Positions 11,885 through 24,309 of a stretch of 64,000 bases of DNA are shown piece by piece; the first letter of the stretch is position 1; each line of letters begins with the position of its first letter. A program made the translations under genes and the position numbers. The stretch lies in NCBI GenBank assembly GCA_032622095.1, contig CP136067.1, positions 127,135,030 through 127,199,029 of the forward strand, read 5' to 3'. A model generated the notes under the pieces. It was not told where the DNA came from, ran no database searches, and saw only the letters and a list, made by a program, of their open reading frames with translations. The DNA comes from Siphonodentalium dalli (taxonomy: Eukaryota; Mollusca; Scaphopoda; Gadilida; Siphonodentaliidae).

Positions 11885-12110
11885 CTGTTAGAAAAAAGAC
11901 CGTCTCTTTAACGGTCTGAGACCGCGCAACATCGCTGCCAACCTTTGAACGTTAAACATACGGTTAGACCGTAGCATGTTCCACGGTATAAAACCGTTTA
12001 AGTAACTGGCAGACCGTAACCAGCAACTGTCAGACCGTTGTATTTTTTACATTTTAACACCGTTTAATTAATATCAAGACCGTAACTAATAAAGGTCAGA
12101 CCAATGGTAT
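11885..12110. repeat. MITE-like repeat (partner at 24310)
   Basis: Begins CACTGTTAGAAAAAAGACCG and contains several ACCGT/ACGGT motifs in both orientations. Bases 11925-12020 closely match 24320-24405, including GTTAAACATACGGT and AGCATGTTCCACGGTA. The beginning also resembles the end of the element at 17269. Confidence 0.55.
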
Positions 12111-13914
12111 TTGTCATGGGTCAACACCAATTTTTTGCTCTTAATTTGCTAATTTACCATAGAATTAGCCAGGTTCCCATGTTGACAATATGATTTCCCA
12201 GTAGGCATTATAATTCATATGTTTTTGAATGGTCGAAACTAGTATTATTCGTAACCGAAAAATACATCTTAGTTCTTATTTTACGATCATAGTTTTGATG
12301 AAATGTAAATCCTCAATGCATAAAGTGACAGACAATACTTTTGAAACTTTGCAGTTTGCAGAGGATCAAGCTTGTTATCTGCCTCGTAGAATTTAATCCG
12401 AAAAAAGGCTGCGCAAGCGTAATGTGTTCGCCTTTCACTAACTACTGTATAAATGTGGCTGTAAATACAAAAACGTACTAGCAATAGCTGATAAACCAAC
12501 CCATCACTATTCAGTTATGAGTAATACTAATTTTGACCATTCTAAAACATGAATCGGCATGCCCTTTTAAGCCATAAAAAGAACAAAGCTACATGTTTCA
12601 CAGTTAAAACTCAAATGTATGTACACGTAAAAGTAAAATATCTTAATGACATACTTTTTGGGTACATATAAGGCGTGAAATTGTCCAGTCACTTGTAAAC
12701 ACAGTTTTTGTTATAACAGGTGAATCCGTACATCATGACAATACAGTACCATTCAGAAGAAGTGGTATTTTAGGCGCACCTTTATTGCGATATTGAGCGT
12801 GCTTAATTTAGTAGAAGGCGTGATTATTGCACTATACCAAAATATTGCGATACTAAGCGCGCTAAATTTCATACAGTCCCGATGGTGTTAGATTTATATT
12901 AGATAAATACTGTGCATATCTATAGTGTACATATAATTCGTCCAGTCGAAGTGGGTACCACTTCACCTCTACTCGTTTATATGTGTTATACTATAAGAGT
13001 GTTATGACTATAGCGTCCACATCACCTTAATAAAAATTGAAAGTTGTGCCTACTGTTCGATGATAAATGGGTTCGAATATAATTATGAATATGGGACCCC
13101 AACGTTCATCTTCGTAATATATCTTCCATAAACAAATATTTATTTTTATGTCATCAGTAATAAAAGAGTCTGTGTTCTAATTTGAGAAGGCAAATATATG
13201 TAACGAAGGACTGAATTAATGTAATCGTGTGATCTTGACTTCTCTCTGTCAAGACCCCTTATAAGTGTATGACCAATTACGCCTATTGTTTCCGCACTTT
13301 CTTGTTGCACGTCTTGAAGTTATCTATGCAAAGATGCATGTGGTGGTCAGTGGGGAGGAGTAATCTCGAAACAGAAGCGAAGTGAGCTATAGCCTGTATC
13401 CTCAACAAGGGTCAATATATTTTTGCACAGTGAACGACAAGCTGTGCGATATTTATCATTCGCGATGTTTCCATATGCCAAGATGATAGACCCATTTAGA
13501 AATGCATGTGAAATTGTTTTCAGCAGAGGTGGTGATGCATGGAAATGATGCTATCCCTCTCCACTCATCACTGTCATGGCGCCCGCATCTAACCTCTTAT
13601 CCATGCTATAACTATGGTGTTGACGCACACCGTTCATGCTTGCCACAATGCCATTATCACGAAATAATGAGAACGTACATGTATTTCAAAATATTGAGAA
13701 GTTATCTCGAAATTTCGAGATAAACAAAATATTGTCAATTTTCAATTTAGCAATCGTAGGCACGTCTCCATGTGGATATATCGATTGAGCCAACCGTCGG
13801 CATGTAACAAAACATATATTTCTGTTTTCAGAATTCGTTTATTCTCTAATCAACACAAATAGAACATATATTGAAGCGATTGAGAATGATGCAGTATGTG
13901 TATATTATATACAC
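12111..13914. other. Non-coding; one short direct repeat
   Basis: At about 12785 and 12845 a ~27-bp motif (TATTGCGATANTNAGCGNGC followed by TTAATTT or TAAATTT) occurs twice. Nothing else recognised in 1.8 kb. Confidence 0.35.
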
Positions 13915-14060
13915 GAACATCCCATCATCGTCATCATCATCATCATCTTCATCATTGTTCTCATCGTCCTCCTCGTCCTCGTCTTCGACAACATCATCAT
14001 CATCATTGTCTTAATCAGCATCACACCGTCATATCAACCACAACACTACATCGATACTGC
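13915..14060 (+). repeat. ATC/TCA trinucleotide microsatellite
   Basis: CATCATCGTCATCATCATCA and related runs, imperfect, followed by CAACAACA-like trinucleotides at about 14060-14100. The His-rich open frame through it is accidental. Confidence 0.85.
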
Positions 14061-14155
14061 ATCAGCAACAGCAACCTCAACATCAACAATAACAACAACG
14101 TGACATTGCAGTTTGTTCAATACTGTTTAGCTTTAATCATGAATAGTCAACATCT

Positions 14156-14830
14156 TCATCCCGACATAATTTGACATAATTTTCTAAGGATGTCTTTCAC
14201 ATTCCCCATCCACTGGAACCGTGCTGACCCAGCTGCATAAACCTTTAGGACGAACTGATACAACATCTTCATAACTGTTGTCAAGTACTTGACAATACAC
14301 AAGTTGATTGTGTACTCTTTTGGCAGTCTACTGCTCTCACACTGTAACACATCATTTTTGGGAGATGATTTAAGGTGGAGAACTTGTTTTTCTATGAATA
14401 TATCTTAATAATCTTAATATGTTCATATCCCCATACCTCATAACATAAGTGGTAAAACTTACCCATCAAATACTTATTACATGTTTAACTTATAAACAGT
14501 GTTGCTACTTATATATGATACATAGTGGTGTATTTACCACAGTATTATATACAGTATTGTGGGAACCATATTTAGCATGTATGATAAGAAGATAGCTACA
14601 ATTATTTAGAACTTCAACTTCTTTTACAGTTGTATACAAACCCTATTCTTGGGCAATCTCCTTTTGGATCTCAACATTATTTTAGTTTCCTCAACACTGA
14701 CATTCAATTTACACTTCTCGCAATACATGTGAAACACTGGCCAGTGCATTCTACAATGTCGATAGTGGTTCACCCATAAGCACGATGTCATCATTACTCT
14801 GCGTATATAATAATACTAATTTGACGTACG
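14156..14830 (-). pseudogene. LINE RT C-terminal fragment
   Basis: The minus strand from about 14800 reads DDIVLMGEPLSTL (the end of the YADD box and the following helix), then in a shifted frame YCEKCKLNVSVEETKIML, which is the block after the RT palm in non-LTR elements. After an interruption a further open piece SSRLPKEYTINLCIVKYL with WMGNVKDILRKL occurs at 14350-14156, resembling the C-terminal domain of such elements. All pieces are short and out of frame with each other, so the copy is degenerate. It lies just upstream of the large mucin-like exon. Confidence 0.5.
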
Positions 14831-14863
14831 TCTTCAAATGAATATCTGTATTCTATTTGACAG

Positions 14864-15796
14864 GAAAACAACCAGAGGCAACTAAACCAGCAGCAACGAC
14901 AAAATCAGTAGCAACAATACCAGCATCAGCAACAACATCAGCAGCAGAAACAACTCAAGCAGCAGCAACAACACCAGCATCAGAAACAACACCAACAACA
15001 ACACAACCAGTAGCAACAGCAACAGCAGTATCAACAACACCAGCAGCAACAACAGAAGCAGCAACAACAACACCAACAACAACGCAATCATCAGCAGCAG
15101 CAGTAACAACACCAACACCAGCAGTATCAACAACAGCGAAAACAACACCAACAACATCCGCAACAACAACGTCAGCAAAAACACCAGCAGCATCAGCAGC
15201 AACAACACCAGAATCAACATCACCGACAGTAACAACGACATCAACGCCAGCAGCAGCTGTAAAAAATACACCAACAAAACCATCAGCAGCAACAACACCA
15301 ACAGAAACGACACCAGCAGCAGGAACAACACCAGCGTCAACACCACTAAAAGTATCAACAACACCAACAACAAACCCAACAGTAACAACACCAGCAGCAA
15401 CATCAATAACAACAGCAGCAACAACACCAGCAGCAAAAACAGCAACAACACCAGCAGCAACATCAATAACAACAGCAACATCAACAGTAGAGACAACACC
15501 AATAGAAACAACATCAGCAACAACATCAACAGCATCAACAATACAAGCAGCAACAACAGTAACAGTTACAGCGACAACACTATCAGCAGCAACAACACCA
15601 GCCACATCGACATCATCAGCAACAACAACACCAACATCAACATCAGCAACAACAGTAAAAACTACAGCAACAGCACCATCAGTAGCGACAATAACGACGA
15701 CCCCGACATCAGTACCACCAACGACGACGACGACAACAACGACGATTACGACAACAACAACGACAACAACGACGACGGCATTGGCGACTTGTCAGA
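14864..15796 (+). CDS. Mucin-like Thr/Ala/Pro/Ser exon, copy 2, joined to the lectin domain
   Basis: A 933-bp exon (311 codons) with an acceptor TTCTATTTGACAG| and a donor CAGA|GTAAGTTT, both phase 1. It encodes a Thr-dominated repeat with Ala, Pro, Ser and some Val/Ile, mostly NCA codons, ending in a pure Thr tract and the non-repetitive tail ALATCQ. Such PTS domains are heavily O-glycosylated, extended stalks in secreted or membrane mucins. The single Cys at the tail falls one codon before the donor. When spliced in phase to the exon at 23464 it stands in front of NGYE, just where long-form C-type lectin domains have their first cysteine (C-x-x-GY/GW). That link is the best argument that this is an expressed exon and not only a trinucleotide repeat. 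The Leu- and Val-rich frames on the other strand are shadows. The equivalent shorter exon is at 1013. Confidence 0.65.
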
Positions 15797-16340
15797 GTAA
15801 GTTTGATCGATATTCACAATTCTTGAAAGCTAACGTAATAACAAATTTCTCCATCTGATAGACATAATAGGTCGTATGGTCTGTAAGACTCGCTAAGGTC
15901 GTTGATTAGCTCCAATATAGTCATGTCGTGGTAATATGACTTGGTGGTTGGGCTTAAACTAAAACACAAGATATCACATACAACAGTGAACACAATTGTA
16001 AGAAGAGCACCTATCAAAATAAAACAAGGACGCACCTATCCACATGACATATTCAATTGATATACATGTATAATCACTTTCATTTATGTATTGTCTGTCA
16101 CAACTTTTAATTATATTCACGACAGGTAGTATTGCCCCCTCCTCGTTGTGTCATGCTATTTCATGAAAGTGGAGACAATGTTCATGTAACTCACAATACC
16201 CGTTCAACATCTGAAAGTTTAACCCTTTACATATAAACTCCTCATTGACGAGTAGTTATACCTTATTAAATGTTGAGATAATTAGATCAGTACACAACCA
16301 TAGGTAGTTTGCGTAACTTATTATTTGAACTTGTCCAAGA
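14864..16340 (+). repeat. Duplicated exon plus intron segment, copy 2
   Basis: Homologous to 1013-1765: exon, donor and about 500 bases of downstream intron are shared. The exon is three times longer here, so the repeat tract has expanded or the first copy has shrunk since duplication. Confidence 0.7.
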
Positions 16341-17268
16341 AGGTTCATGCTCGCATATGCCAAATTGCTCAACGGCCAATTGTTTTAACCCAAAATCTAA
16401 AATTTTATTCAAAAACCCAAATTAAAAAAAAATGGATTTGACAGTAAATTCGTTTCGGTTTATAATCAGTGTTGTTATCATACACCAATGCAGGTCACAC
16501 AGCCTACATCCCGGCAATTGTTTTCTTGCCATGAAAAGTGCAACGTGAAGCGATCCCTCACCATCGGCTCACCGACGACACTTTTTGTATAACCCCAGAA
16601 CTTTCGTAACATCGCGAACAATGATGTTTACTCATTTGCATAATTATCGTTTTTAATTTGCAATTGAACTGTGTTATGTATATATATATAGTTGCGATCG
16701 ACGTAAATTCGTTTTATGGTGTAAGGTTGTTATAATTGGGTCGTCTTATATGAGCACCGTGGACCACGTATAATTTCACAATAACATTATAATGCAGCTA
16801 ATATTGATAACGCAGATACATACACAACCTAACAAAGTTATAATACATTTCGTGTTAATAAGATTAGACGTTCAAATAGCAGCGAAAGTTGATAATTTCC
16901 CTTGTCCTATAGATGTTCTCCCGACCTCATAAAGACACCATCATGATAGAACGATGTGTTGTCTTATCCACAGCCGAAACGTGTTAGTTTCAGATATTAT
17001 CAATCTTGAAATTAACACGTCTACATTCATTACAATCTAAACAAGACATTTCGTCTTATGTAAAAACTTTACTTTGAAATTGCTTTACTCCACTCTCCGT
17101 CAAAGGATTCCCACAATTTGACCAGCAAAGGCGGGTCATTAACAACAATAGCCCCAACCATAAAATGGTTTACCGGTCAAAACATTTGATCTTTGGTTTT
17201 CTAAAAACCGAGGGTGCTAACTCCATGCGTTAAATTTAATTAAGTTGAATAAATAGTGGGAAAGACAC
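16341..17268. other. Intronic, nothing recognised
   Basis: AT-rich sequence without exon or element signals. Confidence 0.3.
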
Positions 17269-17497
17269 ACTGTTAAAAATATCCGTAATATTTTACGGCA
17301 GAAAGTACCGGCAATTATGGGACCCACAGAAATATATAATCTACGGAAAAACCGTAAAAATTACTGATCTCTGTATTTTTTTAGGTTTTTCTGTTAATTA
17401 TATATTTACGGAAGACCGTAAAACTTACTGCAGATTCTGTTTGTCCCATAATTGCCGGTACTTTGTTCCATAACATTTTACGGATATTTATAACAGT
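17269..17497. mobile_element. Palindromic MITE, ~55-bp inverted ends
   Basis: The left end ACTGTTAAAAATATCCGTAA and the right end (reverse complement ACTGTTATAAATATCCGTAA) match, and the match continues through AAAGTACCGGCAATTATGGG on both arms. The centre has further TACGG/CCGTA dyads. No coding capacity. A target-site duplication is not clear. Confidence 0.85.
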
Positions 17498-17974
17498 AAT
17501 AATATTTATAATATTTCATTATCACAGTATTTCAGTTACATGACATTTACAGAAGCTGAGAACCTGGTGTGAATTTGAACTGTGATGGGGTCTAAAGCCT
17601 ATCTACCCCTCCACATTAGACAAATGACAAGTAGCTTGAGGATGGTTGTGAACCATCTTACCACATAAAATTCAACCAGGTCCACAGGTGCTCAATGTCT
17701 GCAATTACATCTACAATTATAGATCAAAAATCAATTTCCATTGCCTAATTGTTATGAAATCGACCTTTATCGTACAACAAAATTATGGAACAAAGTTACA
17801 TGCCTTGAATAATTAGCCTAATTAATGTGGGTACCAACCTGTGCTTTCACCATGCCAAAAGATAACAAAGTCAAACTCTGATAATTAACACCCGAATTAC
17901 AAGGTAATATGCTAGGACAGACAGAGTCCTCAACTACCGGTACATGTATATGCCCCCATCCCCCCGTAGGCATA

Positions 17975-18125
17975 ATATGATAATAACATGGGAGGAACAG
18001 ATGAAACACTGACTATACCTACATCTAATTATAATAACATGGGAAGGACAAAGGAAACACGGACTGACTTCATCTAATTACTAGTATAAATAACATGGGA
18101 ATATTAAAAGAGGAAACACGGGCTA
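17975..18125 (+). repeat. ~58-bp tandem repeat, about 3 units
   Basis: AATAACATGGGA followed by AAGGAAACACGG/GATGAAACACTG and CATCTAATTA recurs at about 17981, 18032 and 18090. Confidence 0.7.
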
Positions 18126-19084
18126 CATGTACCTTCGTGATGGTCGGTGGTTTACATGCGAGAAGATGGTGCATAAATTTCATATATTAAACGAGATGCC
18201 GATCACGATCGGCAGATGTTAACCCATCGCTTGGCGATACAAAAATACTATGATCAGAATCATAAATGAGAGTTTTGGTGTTGAATTGTAGAGTATACTG
18301 TATGTACTATTATAGACAAATGTACATGATACAAATTATTGGAATTTATGGGTCACTGGCATTTATATAAGAGAATGCACTGGTACAGGATATGTAATGC
18401 TAAACCACCACAGCCTTGGATTAAATGTGAAAGGTGTGACCTGGACATGGAATACTTGGGTTAAGAGAGTCCAATTTAAGTTTACAATAATAATCTGTCA
18501 AATTCTACCAACAATATAGTATACAGATAAGCCACCTCACTGCTGACCCATTAATATCAATCATACAGCAGAGCTGTGAACAAATCACAGGAATTGTTTA
18601 TGTTGAACACTTACCTCTCTGTTCAACCAATAACAATTATAATGACCTCAGACCATCTGATGATATAACTCTGTACCACAGATGTCCAAGTCTACTGCTA
18701 ATATCATGTGATGTTTATTGTTGAATCTTATTTGAAATTAGATACAATAGCCTTCTTTATCAAATTATTTGCACATTGGCATAAGAGACATCAGAAAATA
18801 ATATAGCCTTATCAATAGCTAAGTAGTCCAAAGGCATGGCATGAAATTGGTGAATTGGATTTAATGTTGCTCCAAACAGATATAACAGTACTTAACACAA
18901 GATTTTGGACCGATTTAAACAAATCTGGTGTTGTGATTCGGGGTACCCTTGGCAGAGTTATAATGGTGTTAGTTTTTCAAATGTTTTTAACTTTAAAAAT
19001 AAATTGTTTTTAATTATTTAAAAAAATTAAAGGGACACATTGGGAACCTTTATATCAACTTGTATCATAATCATCAATATCTAA
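18126..19084. other. Intronic, nothing recognised
   Basis: Low-complexity AT-rich sequence without identified features. Confidence 0.3.
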
Positions 19085-20095
19085 ATGAAAACAAGTGGTC
19101 AATGCAGACATCGACAATATGTGTACCATACTATGGTATAGGTACACATAAAAATCAAAATAAATTAATCAATCAATAGGGGCAAAGAGTGTGTCAAAAT
19201 AAACCAATATGAAATGAGACATGGTATCAGGAATGTTGAGAAGTGTTAATCTTTAACTACAGAAATCCATGCAAGTGAATGAGGAGAAACCTGGAGATAT
19301 AACAGAAGAACGATTAATTGAAAATTAAAATGAGAATAATAGACTATTCCAATTAAAACTTTAGAACTGAATGGGACAGTCCATTGAATCGTGAAAGGGT
19401 TACAGCTTCACTGCTATGTGGTATATACAGTGGCTAAAAATAACTAATATTTCAATAAGACATCACTACAGCTAGTCTCTCAGAACACTCTCTATCGCAG
19501 TTAAGCTTGCATTACTGGTAGTTAATAGTAATCTACCTGGGTTATCAAAAACTCAAATCTGTTCAATTCTTAGTTGAAAAAGGGCCATAACTCTGGTATA
19601 ACAAATCAGATCTAACCCATATTCAAACTCAATCTGTATTTTGATTTGAGAAACTTACATACAAAATTTGGTTCCTATCTATAAATTGTTGATTTATCGA
19701 AGTATGCATTAATTCTATGTCAAAGGGCCATAACTCCATTAAAAAATATCGGATCAAAGTATCATCAAACCCATATTCGAACTCGATATGCATTTTGGGC
19801 TGAGCAACTCGCGTACCAAATTTGTTTACGATATTTTTTAGTTATGGCAGCATGCATGAATTCTAAGTTGAAAAAGGGCCATAACTCCCTAAAAAAATCT
19901 TAATTCGAATCCGAATTTGGTGCTGAGAAATACATATGCAAAATTTGGTTCCGATCAGATAGAAAATATTTCAGTTATCGCACCATGCGTAAAGTGTCTA
20001 CATACAGACATACGGAGAGACGGACTAACGACGAGTGGTCAATCCGGACAACGAGACTATGTTTACCATACTATGGTATGGGTAAACATAAAAAC
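19085..20095 (+). repeat. GGGCCATAACTC repeat family
   Basis: A ~147-bp unit with AAAGGGCCATAACTC recurs at about 19582, 19725 and 19876; each is followed by CAAATTTGGTTCC-like and ATTCTAAGTTGAAAA blocks. The tail at 20020-20090 (CGAGTGGTCAATCCGGACA, then TTTACCATACTATGGTATGG) is also present alone at 19093-19150. This motif is widespread in mollusc genomes, and the shared tail suggests a SINE-like 3' end with variable tandem body. Confidence 0.75.
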
Positions 20096-20269
20096 ATTAC
20101 TGAATTGTACACGACTAAGTGTAGCACACATGGTTTCCTCTACCAACAATTAATCTGGCTTAGATGTTATATCACTTAATTATAGGAAGCGATGTAAAAC
20201 CCAAAATATAAAATAAATAAATGATAGGCAGTAGTAACATTGAGTATTTTCTAATACACATTTATGTAT

Positions 20270-20562
20270 TTGCGGTTTTGTGTCGCTTTCCACAACTAAG
20301 GCGATATAACAATGAGGCCAGATCATTTGTTGGTGGTGGAAACCATGTTGTCTAGATATGGTTAGTCACCTACAATAGATAGTCACTATGCACCGTCTGC
20401 ACATATCATATGCAAACCACTGATAATCAGAAAGTTTTCTTCATGTAGGAAGTTGGAGGATACTAGTAGGTCACCACATAGGATTCGAACCCGTCTATCA
20501 CGAGCTGAGGTCATATAGTTTGGTGATCGGTGCCGTGCTCATTGGACCACTGACAAACCCTC
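20270..20562 (-). mobile_element. tRNA-derived SINE-like copy
   Basis: On the minus strand the high-coordinate end has a box-A-like TGGTCCAATGAG (about 20539-20550) and, 49 bases further, a perfect RNA polymerase III box B GGTTCGAATCC (20481-20491). The remaining body (to about 20270) resembles 28165-28255. The spacing is that of a tRNA head, but the acceptor stem does not pair, so it is a SINE head and not a functional tRNA. Confidence 0.65.
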
Positions 20563-20782
20563 CCCCGATAATACACAACATACAATGTACATATAGTGAT
20601 ATACACTGATATAGCTACTATTTAAACATGAAAATACATAGACATGTATATGTACTAGTACCGGTAACTCCTTATACGTAATTATGCAGCCATTCTTATT
20701 GACCCAGAAACTAAAACCTAACAAAGCGCTTCCATTGGTTTAATATTGTTACTATGGACAAAAAGGCAGTTCACCACACCAA

Positions 20783-20805
20783 CCCCCCCCCCCCCCCCCC
20801 CCCCC
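20783..20805. repeat. Poly-C tract (23 C)
   Basis: A pure run of 23 cytosines. Length may be unreliable in the assembly. Confidence 0.9.
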
Positions 20806-20814
20806 AAATTGGGT

Positions 20815-21010
20815 TAATTTTTTTTCGATAAATTGCAAACATCTTTACGATAGATCGCAAAATACTTCGCAAAATAAATCTCAAACATCAAAAACATATT
20901 CACGATAAATAGCAAACATACTTGCAATTTTATATAATAGATTAAACAAAATCGCAAACATCTTTGCGATAAAAATTTAAAATACTTTGCGATAATCGCA
21001 AACAAATTAA
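20815..21010. repeat. Degenerate CGCAAACATCTTTGCGATA repeats
   Basis: Several imperfect units of TCGCAAACATCTTTGCGATA, itself a short dyad (GCAAA...TTTGC), in AT-rich sequence. The minus-strand open frame through it is accidental. Confidence 0.6.
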
Positions 21011-22724
21011 CATAACCTATACCTTTGCGATCGCAACGGTATGTCACTATGTGTCGCACGTATTTTTTGTGATTCATCGCAGTCAAAGATATCACAAAGA
21101 ATGAAAGTCGGTTGTTGAAGTTTTTTGTATCAATCAAGATTTATCAACTTTCCAAATTTCAAATTAGAATAAGATTTGGATAAAATTTGTCACTAAAGCT
21201 AATTTTTGGTCAGAAACGGTCGCAACTGAGTATGGGTGGGTCGTCTTCGGGCGTGTATTCCAGTGCTGTTGTTAGTCTGACTTAACATGTTTACTTGAGT
21301 TTAAAATTGGGAAAGTCGGAAATCTTGATTGAAACTAAAAACGGCGGTGATTGAACAGCTGTTGAACAAGATATCAATAAATTTGGAGCAAATTAGTTGT
21401 ATGCCAAATTGCGATCATATATAAGTAAACTTACCAGAATACAACCCGGAATTTCTTACTAGAAGCGGCTAGAAGATGAATAATATTCATCAAAAATGTC
21501 AGCTCCCACAACAGTAACGCATGCTGCTAATCACGTGACCACCGTAGTGGGACATAATCCATCCAGCGCAAAAAAAAACACATGGATATTACATCTGAAG
21601 TACTGTGATAATGAAATATTTAATCTTTGAAGGTGTTTGAATAATATAGCCGTGTATCACTAATTTCCCAGCTCATGTCAGGTAAATTTGCCATACACAG
21701 TTTATCTACCTGCTCAATACCATTCTGGAATTTTATACACAAATTGGCAATGCTGCCATACCGGCACTAACTAACTAAAACAGTATTAATATGATCTAAA
21801 TGTAATCGCCCGCGGTTATCGGTGTATATATGTATGGTGCATTACCTGCTGTTTCTTGTCGACGAATATGTATCTGACTGTTGTTTGCACAGCCTCTGTG
21901 GATACAAAATGGCGATTCCAGTCTTCGGGTCTGACAATTTGATATGATGGCACTTATTTTACAGCACCTTCTGCTGTAAATATTAGCCGATGGTCTTCGG
22001 AGATATAAAGATCCAATTTTACACCAGAAGCTGCTGTATACTTTATAGTGCAGACACTCCTAGTTCACAATGCATATGTGTAAACATAGATAAATAATAA
22101 ACGACGGATTCAATTTGGTCGGGGTTCATGCAGTTTGCTGAATTTTTCTCGAGGTCAAATCCCATGACCACATTTAAACCGCCTTGCATTTATTATGTGA
22201 TCTCTTGTGTTGCATATCTCGTGTTCAACGAATGGCCTGTCAGTCTCATGGCTGAGATTATAGCAGTGCCAAAATGTCATAAAACAATGTGTTGCCGACT
22301 AATGACTTGGAAATTCTTGTCATGCTAAAACATATCCATTTTTCGAACTCTTATGCTAAAACTATCGCTTAAGTTTGAATGCGTTTGTGGAGTTTGGATA
22401 TTATATATGACTCCACTATACTTATATGTCTAGTGCCAATACAGCTGCTAATTAATTTGAATTAAATTGGGAATAATTCAGCATTGTACACTGCAATTTT
22501 AAAAGAAAACTTGTTCTTTAAACCGAATTACACCATTTATGTTGGCGATAACTGCTTTTATGTCTGCGCCGATCATTGGTGTTAACATAGAAACAGACAA
22601 CATGCTGAGAAAGCTATGTCCGTTACAAAATTCCGACATTAAAACCGCGTTCTTTGCCCACCGCAATAGAAATGGCAATCGATACAGCCATATCTTGATG
22701 AAAGGGGTGCACCGACGTGTATGT
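21011..22724. other. Intronic, nothing recognised
   Basis: No exon or element identified. A short palindrome TTTTACAGCA...TGCTGTAAA lies at about 21957-21980. Confidence 0.3.
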
Positions 22725-22911
22725 TTGACCTTTCATGACGGGAGCTGCCCTGGTGCAATATTATATATATTGTGCTAGTGCATGCCTCGCATATATAAGA
22801 ACATACAATATTGTTGGGCAAATGTATTCTCTTGTATATGCATTTATAAGTTAATGCATTGACACAAGGTTTTCGCAAAATTACAGGAAGCTCCAGCCAT
22901 TGAAGGGTTAA
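22725..22911. mobile_element. piggyBac-like MITE, copy 1
   Basis: Left end TTGACCTTTCATGACGGGAGC, right end (reverse complement) TTAACCCTTCAATGGCTGGAGC, with inner dyads around TATATGCG/CGCATATA. The right flank is TTAA. The same ends occur at 59475-59717, there with TTAA on both sides. TTAA followed by CCCTTT fits the piggyBac target and end pattern. The left TTAA is mutated here. Confidence 0.6.
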
Positions 22912-22979
22912 TTAATTATTTAATAAGAGAAGATAATGCCACATATTGTTCTATGGCTTGATGTGCTTTATTGATAACT

Positions 22980-23420
22980 TATCATCGTTATGACCATAAT
23001 TATCGTCATAATCATAATTATCATCATGATAATCGTCATCAGCACCTTCATCATCATTATCATCATCATCAGCATCATCATCATACTAGTCTTCCTAGTT
23101 ATCATCGTCTTCCTCGTCATCGTCGTCATTGAATTTGTTATCGTGATCGTTATCAGCGTTGTTGTCGTTATCGTCGTTATCATCGTCAGCACCGTTGTCG
23201 CCTCGTCATCATCATCATTATCATCATTGTCATTATCATCATTGGCATCGTCCTGCATCCACATTGTTATCGTCATCGTCATTATAATCGCCATCCTCAT
23301 CGTCATCATCTCCGTCGTCTTCGTCGTCATCATCGCCCATCATCGTCATTGTCGTCTTCTTCCTCTTCGTCATCAACATCATCATCATCATCATCGCCTC
23401 GTTATTATCATCATACACGA
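22980..23420 (+). repeat. ~430-bp ATC/GTC trinucleotide repeat
   Basis: Imperfect TCATCATCGTCATTATCATC runs with TCG and ATT variants. Long Ile/Ser/Val and Met/Thr frames on both strands are accidental. It ends about 40 bases before the acceptor of the lectin exon. Confidence 0.9.
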
Positions 23421-23463
23421 TCGTCGTCGTTGTGCATCCGCCTTATTATTGTCGTATTTGCAG

Positions 23464-23646
23464 CAAATGGTTACGAGATACGCCAAACGGGTTCACAACT
23501 GGTTTGCGTCAAACACGACGGCGTGAGGAGGAAGCGGGCTGATGCTGTCGTGGATTGCGCGGCTGATGATGCGCATCTCCTTGTTTTAGAAAATCAAGCC
23601 ATGTTCGATGACGTAGAACAACTGTTATTGGACCATGGTAGCGAAA
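23464..23646 (+). CDS. C-type lectin-like domain, N-terminal exon
   Basis: A 183-bp (61-codon) exon bounded by CGTATTTGCAG| and GAAA|GTGAGT, phase 1 on both sides. It encodes NGYEIRQTGSQLVC, VKHDGVRRKRADAVVDC, AADDAHLLVLENQ and AMFDDVEQLLLDHG. This is the first half of a C-type lectin-like domain: the second Cys of the long-form N-terminal pair (LVCVK), the helix with the invariant Cys (ADAVVDCAADDAHLLVLEN, like the usual A-x-x-x-C-x-x-x-G-A-H-L-x-x-I/L) and the following helix. The preceding Thr/Ala exon supplies the first Cys in phase and the exon at 35546 supplies the second half in phase. Such domains bind sugars or proteins outside the cell; many mollusc members act in recognition of microbes or in mucus. 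The exon alone is too short to stand as a gene. Confidence 0.8.
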
Positions 23647-24309
23647 GTGAGTTCTTGTTGCACGTGGTGGTGATAGATAAGTAGAGAGATTCCGCCCCAG
23701 CTTTTGTACGGGGCATAGGTATTGTAACCTCTAACGTCACATACCAGGTTACTCTACTCGTTTTCTATAACCGTTTTCTTGTGCGAGTAGTGCTGATTTA
23801 ATTTGTAGACGCGGAACGTACTTTTATTTGAGCAACATATTACTAATTGTGTGATATCTGTTGACCAAAACCTCAATAAATCGGTATCCATTGTGTTTAG
23901 AAAACGAAACTTCATTTATGGCGAATCTTTGGTTTAGTGTTGTGTTTGGGTATGGATCTAGTAGAGACAAGGCTGTGGTGGGGGCTTTGTTCCGGTTGCT
24001 GAGTAATTGGTGCAATTTACATTTCCACCACACCCTCCACCATTTGAAGCAAACCAACTTCCTCAGCCTGATTATACGTTCCAAAAAATCAACTGGTATG
24101 TAAGAATAGACACGTTCTTGGGGCGACTAGACTATTAAATGCTCAACTGAAATTATTCTCGTTTTTTACAACCTGAAATTTTGCTCGCTTTTCACAACCA
24201 GGTCCAGTTCCTTGGATCAATTGATAGATACTTGGTAGATAACTACATTAAATAATATTGCATGGACGGACAATATATGCCACAGAAAGAAAACTGCTGG
24301 TGATATTCA
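23647..24309. other. Intron after the first lectin exon, nothing recognised
   Basis: Contains overlapping open frames of about 80 codons on both strands at 23824-24103 without family features. Confidence 0.3.

Noticed and set aside
14882-15605. Leu-rich (224 codons) and Val/Ala-rich (216 codons) minus-strand frames over the mucin-like exon
   Set aside because: They are reverse-strand readings of an NCA codon repeat, which is stop-poor in most frames, and have no splice or start context. The plus-strand exon has matching acceptor, donor and phase.
20475-20562. A tRNA gene on the minus strand
   Set aside because: Box B is perfect and a box-A-like sequence exists, but the acceptor stem does not pair and the sequence continues into a SINE-like body with another partial copy at 28.2 kb.
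22968-23526. Ile/Val/Ser- and Met/Thr-rich long frames on both strands
   Set aside because: They arise from the ATC trinucleotide repeat. Only the last part, after the CAG at 23461-23463, has real protein character (lectin exon).
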